From NCBI GenBank assembly GCA_017547265.1, contig JAFYQC010000099.1:1-12990 (forward strand): a DNA stretch of 12,990 nucleotides, in the 5' to 3' direction. The position numbers were made by a program, and so were the translations under genes. Of this stretch, positions 7,391 to 12,990 are shown piece after piece. The notes below the pieces were generated by a model. It had not been told where the DNA came from, ran no database searches, and saw only the letters and a list, made by a program, of their open reading frames with translations. Origin of the DNA: Kiritimatiellia bacterium (GTDB taxonomy: Bacteria; Verrucomicrobiota; Kiritimatiellia; RFP12; UBA1067). Each line of letters starts with the position of its first letter. Positions within the stretch are counted from its first letter, which is position 1.

Positions 7391-7479
7391 AGCGAGGCTA
7401 GAGTTTATATAGCCCCGATGAACAATAGGTGAAACGCTTTTTTGCAAGTGAAATGGTCGTTTTTCTCCTGACAAGACGA

Positions 7480-7703
7480 AACTCCGAGCGTTAGGGCTCT
7501 CGCTACCGCTCCGCCGCTTCGCGATGTCTCAACGGCGATTCCGTGCGTTGGATTGTCTTTTGTGGCTGCCTTCGGCAGAGGAGGTCTGGAGGATACTTCC
7601 TCCAGCTTAAAGACGATCTGTATCATTCAGCGAGAGACGAATGGTGGGCGCGAAGCAAATGAAATTCTGCGGAGCGGTAGCGAGAGCCCTGCTGATCGGA
7701 GTT
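7480..7703. repeat. 224-base inverted-repeat unit, MITE-like
   Basis: The left arm 7480-7514 and right arm 7669-7703 are inverted copies: an outer 8-base match (AACTCCGA / TCGGAGTT), 5 non-matching bases, then a perfect 22-base match (7493-7514 against 7669-7690). The core between the arms is 154 bases. The layout fits a small non-autonomous element or a pair of dispersed extragenic repeats. I see no target-site duplication and no transposase in the window. Confidence 0.6.
7586..7605. repeat. Perfect 8-bp hairpin in the inverted-repeat core
   Basis: CTGGAGGA-TACT-TCCTCCAG is a perfect stem with a four-base loop. A second small stem, CTGCC-TTC-GGCAG, lies just upstream at 7566-7578. Neither is followed by a T-run on either strand, so they are not ordinary intrinsic terminators; they may belong to the repeat element. 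Confidence 0.5.
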
Positions 7704-7795
7704 AAATTCGGCGAGCAGAACGTGGTTCGGATTGGCAGCGGATCAAAATGGGGAAACTCCAGAAAGCGAGGGGGTGGGCGAGTGACGCATATAAA

Positions 7796-7804
7796 TGGTA
7801 AAAT
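7796..7804 (+). promoter_or_regulatory. Extended -10 promoter of hrpA, leaderless start
   Basis: TGG-TAAAAT ends 6 bases before the ATG at 7811, so the expected transcription start is the A of the ATG. There is no Shine-Dalgarno and no good -35. Confidence 0.5.
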
Positions 7805-7810
7805 AGCGCC

Positions 7811-10800
7811 ATGTCAGACGACAACGACTTTAACTATCCTGGAGAGCTCCCGATTTGCGAACATCGGGAGGAGATTCTCGCTCTCCTCGAGAAGAACGAC
7901 GTCGTAATCGTCTGCGGCGACACAGGCTCAGGAAAGACAACACAGCTCCCTAAGATGGCAATGGAGCTCGGCCGCGGAAAGAACGGCCGGCGCATCGCAT
8001 GCACACAGCCGCGCCGCCTCGCCGCCGTCACGGTCGCAGAACGCGTTGCGGAGGAATTGAAGTCGCCCGTCGGCGGCATCATCGGATACCAGCACCGCTT
8101 CGGGAGAAAAGTCTCCGACTTGACGCGCGTCAAGTTCATGACCGACGGCGTCCTTCTCGCGGAGACTCGTTCCGACCCGCTTCTTCGCGCCTACGACACG
8201 ATCATCGTCGACGAGGCGCACGAGCGTTCGCTCAACGTAGACTTCCTTCTCGGGATTCTCAAGCGCATCTTGGAAAAGCGACGCGACCTCAAAGTAATTG
8301 TCTCGTCTGCGACATTGGACACCGAGCGTTTCTCGCAGTTCTTCGGCGGTGCACCGACGCTTTCCGTCCCTGGGCGACTCTTCCCGATAGAGATACAATA
8401 CCGCGAACCGCTAGACGGCGAAGAAGCAGATCTCCCACGCGAAATCTCCGCCGCGATTCGGACGCTCCCGCCGAATGACGACGTACTCGTGTTCCTTCCG
8501 GGAGAACGCGATATACGCGAGACGGCGGACTATCTCCAGCGAAGCCAGTTCCACTGCGACGACGAGACGATTCCCCTTCTCGCATCGCTTCCCGCGGCCG
8601 AACAGCAGCGGGCGTTCCGACTCTCAGAAAAGCGCCGTGTGATACTCGCGACGAATGTAGCCGAGACTTCGGTGACAATTCCCGGTATCCGCGCAGTCGT
8701 TGACTCTGGGCTTGCGCGAATCTCGCGCTATGTCCATAGGACGCAAGTGCAGCGTCTCCAGATCGAGCCAGTCTCGCAGGCATCGGCGCGGCAACGCGCG
8801 GGGCGTTGCGGCCGCCTCGGACCTGGCACCTGCATACGGCTCTATTCCGAAAAGGACTTCGAATCGCGCGAAGCGTACACACCGCCAGAAGTGCTGCGGT
8901 CGTCGCTCGCAGGCGTGATACTGACGATGCTCGACTTGCGGCTCGGGAGCATCGAGACATTCCCCTTCATCGACCCGCCGAGGCCGACGATGATACGCGA
9001 GGGGCTAAGGGAGCTTCTCGAACTCGGCGCGATACGTCACGACGCGGATCACGACATCGCGCTCACCGCGATAGGCCACAAGCTCGCGCGGATTCCGGTA
9101 GAGCCGCGCCTTGCGAGAATGCTGCTCGCAGCTTCGCAGTTCGCCACACTTCCATCGGCGCTCCCGATTGTCGCGGCGATGAGCTGCGACGACCCGAAGC
9201 GACGCCCAGTCGACGAGAAGGAGAAGGCGGACCAGGCGCATGCGCAATTCCGCGTTACTGGATCAGACTTCCTCGGTACGCTGAAGCTCTGGAAGTGGTG
9301 GGACGAAAAGTCGAAGGAACTTTCGCAGACGCAGCTGAGGAAACTCGCGCCAAAGACATACCTTTCGTATCCGAAGATGCGCGAATGGCGCGATCTCGTG
9401 AGACAACTTACGGACCTTTCGAAGCATCTTGGCCTCGACATCGAAAGTGACAACGGCGGCCCTGACGCGCTGCACCGTGCGCTTCTAACAGGGCTTCTTG
9501 CCCGCATCGGGCACCTCGACCCCGAGACGAATGACTACCGCGGCGCACACGCGCTCAGGTTTGCGCTACACCCAAGTTCCATTTTGGGAAAGCGCAGTCG
9601 CACGCCGCACCAAGCACCAAGCACCAGTGCCAACGGCGCGAAGGCACCAGCAACGCGAAAGCACCTCTCTCCCGAATGGATCGTTGCTGGCGAACTTGTC
9701 GACACCTCGCGCCTCTTTGCGCGCAACGCTGCAGAAATCGACGTTCGCTGGATAGAGCCGCTTGCAGGCGACATCGCAAAGCACAGCTACCGCTCGCCAG
9801 AATGGGACGCGGAGAATGGCTTTGTCCGCGCGACCGAGCAAGTCACGCTCTACGGGCTCGTGATCGTTCCCGCAAGGCGACGCGACTACAGCCGCATCGA
9901 TCCTGCGCTCTCGCGGCAGATGTTCCTTTTCCACGGACTCGTAATGGGAGAGTTCCCACACCCTCCCCCTTTAGTCCGCGAGAACGCCACGCTAATTGGA
10001 GAGATAAAGAAGCGCGCCGAACGGTTGCGCCGCCCAGAGCTTTTCGATGCGAACGCGCTCTTCCGCCACTTCGACGAGGCGATTCCGCGCGAGATCGTAT
10101 CGACGCGCGATCTCGCAAAGTGGCTTCGCGTGGCGACGGACGAGGAGAAGTCGCGTTTCCGTCTCGACAAGCGGCAGTGGCTCCCGAAAGTCGGCATCTC
10201 GTCCGCGGCGTTTCCCGACTCGATACGCATAGGCGGCGTCAAGCTTGCGCTCTCTTACCGCCACACGCCGGACGATCCGGAGCGCGACGGCATTACATGC
10301 ACGGTCAGAAAATCCGACGCGGCGGTACTGAAACTCTGGAGCGCCGACTGGCTCGTACCAGGAGCGCTTCCTGAAAAGCTCGCGTTCCTTCTCGGCGTCC
10401 TTCCGTCTTCGCTGCGGCGCGTCGTCTCGCCAATCTCCGACACGGTGGCAATAATAGCCCCGCTTCTCTCGCCAGGAGAAAAGCCGCTCGTCGACGCCGT
10501 GCGCGAAGTCCTGAAAGTCCACAACGGCATCGCGATTCCCGCGACAGCGTGGGAGAACGTGAAATATCCACCGCACCTGCTCGTCCGATACCGCATCAAG
10601 GACGAAGATGGAAGAATCGTCGCAGAGACGCGCGACCTCGAGGCGGCCCTTGCCGCCGCAGGCGTCGGCGGACGAAGCGCAAGCGCATCGTCGCCGCACG
10701 ACGACGAAAAGCACTTCAGCTGGGATTTCGGAACTCTCGACGAAAGGCAGACTGTTTCGTCTGCTGGATGGACGCTCACGCACTATCCCGCACTTTCAGA

Positions 10801-11566
10801 CGAGGGCGACGGCGTGAAGATCAAGCTCTTCAAGTCAGCGGACGATGCCGCGCGTGCGCACGAAGCGGGCGTAGTCCGGCTCTTCTTCCTGCGGCTCACG
10901 CAGCATACGCGCCCTTCTTTCGCGACGAACCGCCTGCCTCTTTCGGCGGGGCTCTATCTCGGCACGATTGGCTACGAGCGATCGCGGATCGCAGACGACC
11001 TTCTCTGGGCGGCGATACGCATGGGAGCAGTCGCGGGTTTCGCGCCGATACGCACGAAAGAAGATTTCGAAACGCGCTTTAAGGAGCGGCGCGGCGCAAT
11101 CGACGCAGCAAAGGCGGAACTCTCCGCGCTTTTTTCCTCCATCCTCGAATCGGCCGCGGGATGTGCGGAGCGACTTGAGACGGCCGCGCCCGCCGAGGAC
11201 ATCTACGACGCGGTGGAAACGCAACTTGCGTGGCTCGTGTTCCCAGGGTTTCTCAAGGCCGTTCCGCCAGAGCGGCTAAAGCACTACGACCGCTACCTTC
11301 GCGGCATTCGCGTCCGCATCGACCGCGCGAGGTCTAATCCATCGGGAGACAGGACGAAGGAATCTCGCGTCGAGCCATACTGGGAGCGATACCGCGAGGC
11401 GATTCTCGGCAAAGGACCAAAGATCGCAAACCGCGACGCGCTCGCAGAGTACCGCTGGATGGTCGAGGAATTTCGTGTTTCCGTCTTCGCGCCCGAGGTG
11501 CGCGCTGCGATCCCCGTAAGCGAAAAGCGCCTCGACGCGAAATGGGCCGAGGCGCTTGGCGAGTGA
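7811..11566 (+). CDS. hrpA: ATP-dependent DEAH-box RNA helicase HrpA
   Basis: At 1251 residues this is close to E. coli HrpA (about 1300). HrpA is a cytoplasmic RNA helicase implicated in mRNA processing and ribosome rescue. Visible motifs are Walker A GDTGSGKT (36-43), motif Ia QPRRLAA (66-72), DEAH (134-137), SAT (166-168), motif V ATNVAETSVTIPG (280-292) and motif VI QRAGRCGR (328-335). An HA2-type region spans about 370-490, and the long C-terminal HrpA-specific part (DUF3418) runs from about 680 to 1245. The N-terminus is shorter than in E. coli, with only 35 residues before Walker A. The ATG is set by the adjacent -10 element. Residues about 593-621 form a low-complexity insertion just before the usual EW/KW-AGELV-TSRLFAR segment. 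Its stop is 4 bases from the convergent nitroreductase stop. Confidence 0.93.
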   Translation: MSDDNDFNYPGELPICEHREEILALLEKNDVVIVCGDTGSGKTTQLPKMAMELGRGKNGRRIACTQPRRLAAVTVAERVAEELKSPVGGIIGYQHRFGRKVSDLTRVKFMTDGVLLAETRSDPLLRAYDTIIVDEAHERSLNVDFLLGILKRILEKRRDLKVIVSSATLDTERFSQFFGGAPTLSVPGRLFPIEIQYREPLDGEEADLPREISAAIRTLPPNDDVLVFLPGERDIRETADYLQRSQFHCDDETIPLLASLPAAEQQRAFRLSEKRRVILATNVAETSVTIPGIRAVVDSGLARISRYVHRTQVQRLQIEPVSQASARQRAGRCGRLGPGTCIRLYSEKDFESREAYTPPEVLRSSLAGVILTMLDLRLGSIETFPFIDPPRPTMIREGLRELLELGAIRHDADHDIALTAIGHKLARIPVEPRLARMLLAASQFATLPSALPIVAAMSCDDPKRRPVDEKEKADQAHAQFRVTGSDFLGTLKLWKWWDEKSKELSQTQLRKLAPKTYLSYPKMREWRDLVRQLTDLSKHLGLDIESDNGGPDALHRALLTGLLARIGHLDPETNDYRGAHALRFALHPSSILGKRSRTPHQAPSTSANGAKAPATRKHLSPEWIVAGELVDTSRLFARNAAEIDVRWIEPLAGDIAKHSYRSPEWDAENGFVRATEQVTLYGLVIVPARRRDYSRIDPALSRQMFLFHGLVMGEFPHPPPLVRENATLIGEIKKRAERLRRPELFDANALFRHFDEAIPREIVSTRDLAKWLRVATDEEKSRFRLDKRQWLPKVGISSAAFPDSIRIGGVKLALSYRHTPDDPERDGITCTVRKSDAAVLKLWSADWLVPGALPEKLAFLLGVLPSSLRRVVSPISDTVAIIAPLLSPGEKPLVDAVREVLKVHNGIAIPATAWENVKYPPHLLVRYRIKDEDGRIVAETRDLEAALAAAGVGGRSASASSPHDDEKHFSWDFGTLDERQTVSSAGWTLTHYPALSDEGDGVKIKLFKSADDAARAHEAGVVRLFFLRLTQHTRPSFATNRLPLSAGLYLGTIGYERSRIADDLLWAAIRMGAVAGFAPIRTKEDFETRFKERRGAIDAAKAELSALFSSILESAAGCAERLETAAPAEDIYDAVETQLAWLVFPGFLKAVPPERLKHYDRYLRGIRVRIDRARSNPSGDRTKESRVEPYWERYREAILGKGPKIANRDALAEYRWMVEEFRVSVFAPEVRAAIPVSEKRLDAKWAEALGE
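9587..9673 (+). repeat. Low-complexity in-frame insertion in hrpA with 7-base repeats
   Basis: The coding stretch for residues about 593-621 is rich in Ala, Pro, Ser, Thr, Lys and Arg and lacks the short FKKPPKW-type link I expect in HrpA here. It contains GCACCAA twice plus GCACCA in tandem (9607-9626), followed by two more GCACC copies. It looks like a short repeat inserted in frame without breaking the gene. Confidence 0.5.
11523..11557 (-). terminator. Possible intrinsic terminator of the nitroreductase gene
   Basis: On the minus strand AAGCGCCTCG (11557-11548) pairs perfectly with CGAGGCGCTT (11534-11525) around a 13-base loop, and the stem runs into TTTT then CG. It begins 13 bases after the nitroreductase stop. 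It lies inside the last codons of hrpA, whose coding sequence constrains it. The T-run is short and the loop long, so strength is uncertain. Confidence 0.4.
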
Positions 11567-11570
11567 CGGG

Positions 11571-12401
11571 CTACCGCCTGTAGACTATGTTCGCGTAGCC
11601 GTCGCGCTGAACGCCGCGCGGATAACTGACCGCCCCACGCCCGAAGAGAATCGCGTAGAACGGTGTCGTGCGACGAATCCCGATTGTCACCTCGAGAAGT
11701 TCGGGAACCTCTTTCTGCACGAGCCCGAGGAACCCACACCAGCAAGTCGAGATTCCGTTAGCGTTTGCAAGCAACTCGAAGTGGGAGCAGGCGATAGTGA
11801 CGTCCTCGCGCGGCGTAGTGACGCCAGGGCAAGTTTCGTCAGACGAGACGATTAGAAGCCCGGTTGCGCCGCGGAAAAACATGTCCTCTCCGCCATTTCT
11901 GAGCTTAATCGCCGGCACGGCTAGCCAGCGCGGCAGGAGCTTCGTGCCGTCGCGGTGGTTCTCGATTGCCTTTATGAATTCGCCGCGGAAACGATCCATC
12001 GCCGCGCGCGTCGGGATGCAGGTGAAGGTAAGGGCGCGCGCGTTGCATCCGGTCGGAGAGTTGCCGAGGGTTTTAAGCACGCGATCAAGCGCTTCCTGAT
12101 CAACATCGTCGCTTGAGAACCGGCGAACGGAACGGCGCGTCCTGAGCCAGTTCTCGGCAGCCGCCGCGCTTGGAAGCTCAAGCCCTTTCGTGACTACGGA
12201 TTCTTCCGCGCGTCGTCCGTCGAATGTCACGGCACCGACGGGGCAGACCGCGAGGCAGTGCTGGCACTTCATGCATCTCTCGGGAAACGCCATCCGCGGC
12301 AGACCGTCGGCCTCCATACGCAACGCGCGGAACGCGCAGTCTCTCACGCAGGCACCGCATTTCAGGCACTTCGCAGCATTGACTTCAAATAGTTCGCTCA
12401 T
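11571..12401 (-). CDS. Ferredoxin-nitroreductase fusion protein
   Basis: This 276-residue cytoplasmic protein joins a two-[4Fe-4S] ferredoxin domain (C12, C15, C18, C22 and C43, C46, C49, C53, residues 1-60) to a nitroreductase-fold domain from about residue 85. The latter begins with the FMN-phosphate-binding RRSVRRF (89-95) and includes SPTGCNAR (115-122) and a C-terminal GR segment. Such fusions are common in anaerobes. They are thought to pass electrons from low-potential donors to FMN and then to an unidentified acceptor, so the true substrate cannot be read from the sequence. It has its own promoter, with a TATACT 7 bases before the ATG and no Shine-Dalgarno. Upstream, ispE lies on the same strand 137 bases away. 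Confidence 0.88.
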   Translation of the reverse strand: MSELFEVNAAKCLKCGACVRDCAFRALRMEADGLPRMAFPERCMKCQHCLAVCPVGAVTFDGRRAEESVVTKGLELPSAAAAENWLRTRRSVRRFSSDDVDQEALDRVLKTLGNSPTGCNARALTFTCIPTRAAMDRFRGEFIKAIENHRDGTKLLPRWLAVPAIKLRNGGEDMFFRGATGLLIVSSDETCPGVTTPREDVTIACSHFELLANANGISTCWCGFLGLVQKEVPELLEVTIGIRRTTPFYAILFGRGAVSYPRGVQRDGYANIVYRR

Positions 12402-12408
12402 GTGACAC

Positions 12409-12438
12409 AGTATATCTAAAAACCACCGTCCCCGTCAA
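12409..12438 (-). promoter_or_regulatory. Sigma-70 promoter of the nitroreductase gene, leaderless
   Basis: Minus-strand TTGACG (12438-12433) and TATACT (12414-12409) are 18 bases apart, the best -35/-10 pair in the window. The expected start is one base from, or at, the ATG at 12401. The rest of the 137-base gap after ispE holds GGTGG repeats and a T-run inside the spacer, with no clear hairpin. Confidence 0.65.
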
Positions 12439-12538
12439 ACCACCACCTCCATTGTTTCCGCATCTACAAAATCTCCACCATAACCTCTGCGGAGACAGAA
12501 GACAACGAAGGGAAAAGAAAGCGAGAAAACAGTGGAAA

Positions 12539-12990
12539 TCAGAGCGTGTGGACGGCCCAGGCGGAGAGGCCCTTTTTGCGAAGGGACTCCGCGACTTCCT
12601 CTGCCCGCGCCGCGGACTCGACAAGCCCGAATACCGACGAGCCACTGCCGCTCACAGTTGCGCCAAGAACGCCCGCCGTACGGAGCGACGCAAGCGCGTC
12701 GGCAATCTCGGGATGCAAGCGACACGCGGGAAGCGCAAGATCGTTCACGAGCAAAGCGGAAATGCGTCCAAGATCGCCCGTCTCAAGCGCCGCAAGACAC
12801 GCCTCTGTCGCTGACGGCGCAGCGAGATCGCGCGGCAAGCAACGCGCGTAGACCTCGCGCGTCGAAGTATGGACGCCGGGATTGGCGACGACTAGATCAA
12901 GACGAGGACAGGCGACGCGCTCAACCGCCTCGCCGCGCCCCTGCATCACGACAGGGCCGCCAAGCACGAGCGCTGGAACATCGCTTCCCA
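12539..12990 (-). CDS. ispE: 4-diphosphocytidyl-2-C-methyl-D-erythritol kinase, C-terminal part
   Basis: The open frame reaches the right edge and encodes the last 149 residues, about half of a usual 280-290-residue IspE. IspE is the GHMP-family kinase that phosphorylates CDP-methylerythritol in the MEP route to isoprenoids. The visible part starts GSDVPALVLGG, the region just after the ATP-binding loop, followed by GRGEAVERV. Near the C-terminus VSGSGSSVFGL is the conserved glycine-rich GHMP motif 3. A GTG at 12967 is an internal codon, because homology continues upstream of it to the edge. The MEP pathway agrees with a bacterial source. Confidence 0.85.
   Translation of the reverse strand, partial: GSDVPALVLGGPVVMQGRGEAVERVACPRLDLVVANPGVHTSTREVYARCLPRDLAAPSATEACLAALETGDLGRISALLVNDLALPACRLHPEIADALASLRTAGVLGATVSGSGSSVFGLVESAARAEEVAESLRKKGLSAWAVHTL

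Larger units (their letters stand above)
7325..7810. other. Divergent intergenic region with repeats, no convincing gene
   Basis: This 486-base stretch separates the divergent GH127 and hrpA genes and holds a promoter for each at its ends. The middle contains a long inverted repeat (7480-7703) with a perfect hairpin inside. Two short open frames occur (minus 7626-7405 and plus 7641-7907), but their only shared protein feature, GAVARAL..GV, is simply the translation of the two repeat arms. Both lack a ribosome site, so I regard them as non-coding. No tRNA or terminator with a U-tract was found. Confidence 0.6.

Noticed and set aside
7405..7907. Two short open frames (minus 7626-7405, plus 7641-7907) sharing GAVARAL..GV
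   Set aside because: The shared motif is the translation of the two arms of the inverted repeat; neither frame has a ribosome site, and the second overlaps hrpA.
10085..10116. Inverted GCGAGATCG / CGATCTCGC pair inside hrpA
   Set aside because: Short, in the middle of coding sequence, no T-run; explained by codon bias in a G+C-rich gene.
1..12990. CRISPR array, tRNA, rRNA or integrase
   Set aside because: None was seen on reading both strands; the only long repeats are the paralogue, module and inverted-repeat copies listed.

Overview
The window is G+C-rich, densely coding bacterial chromosome. The gene content (secretin-like proteins built from repeated modules, an exported GH127 sugar hydrolase, a ferredoxin-nitroreductase fusion, MEP-pathway ispE and a long HrpA helicase) would fit an uncultured anaerobe of the Verrucomicrobiota/Kiritimatiellota kind living on plant polysaccharide. 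That placement is inference from gene style only; no rRNA or other strong marker is present.

Layout. Positions 1-7324 hold six minus-strand genes in close file. In transcription order they are: a GH127 beta-L-arabinofuranosidase-like enzyme (7324-5318), exported zinc-ribbon-like protein A (5272-4301), a radical SAM/SPASM protein (4304-3291), protein B, a paralogue of A (3270-2305), a secretin-like protein made of two tandem modules (2265-301), and an unrecognised gene cut by the left edge (261-1). Gaps are 45, -4, 20, 39 and 39 bases. A second minus-strand pair lies at the right end: ispE, cut by the edge (12990-12539), then a ferredoxin-nitroreductase (12401-11571). The DEAH helicase hrpA (7811-11566) is the only plus-strand gene. 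It diverges from the GH127 gene across a 486-base intergenic region and converges on the nitroreductase gene with four bases between the stops.

The most unusual part is the A / radical SAM / B / secretin-like cluster. A and B share conserved CxxC pairs and almost identical first 50 residues, and they flank an auxiliary-cluster radical SAM enzyme whose start overlaps the stop of A. This looks like an enzyme with dedicated partners or substrates. I do not recognise it as a described system, and the function is open.

Regulation. Four genes (A, B, hrpA, nitroreductase) have a TATAAT-like hexamer ending only 6-7 bases before the ATG and no Shine-Dalgarno, so they are predicted to be leaderless. 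The GH127, radical SAM and secretin-like genes have clear Shine-Dalgarno sequences. The intergenic region 7325-7810 carries a long inverted repeat resembling a small non-autonomous element, and hrpA carries a low-complexity in-frame insertion containing a 7-base tandem repeat.
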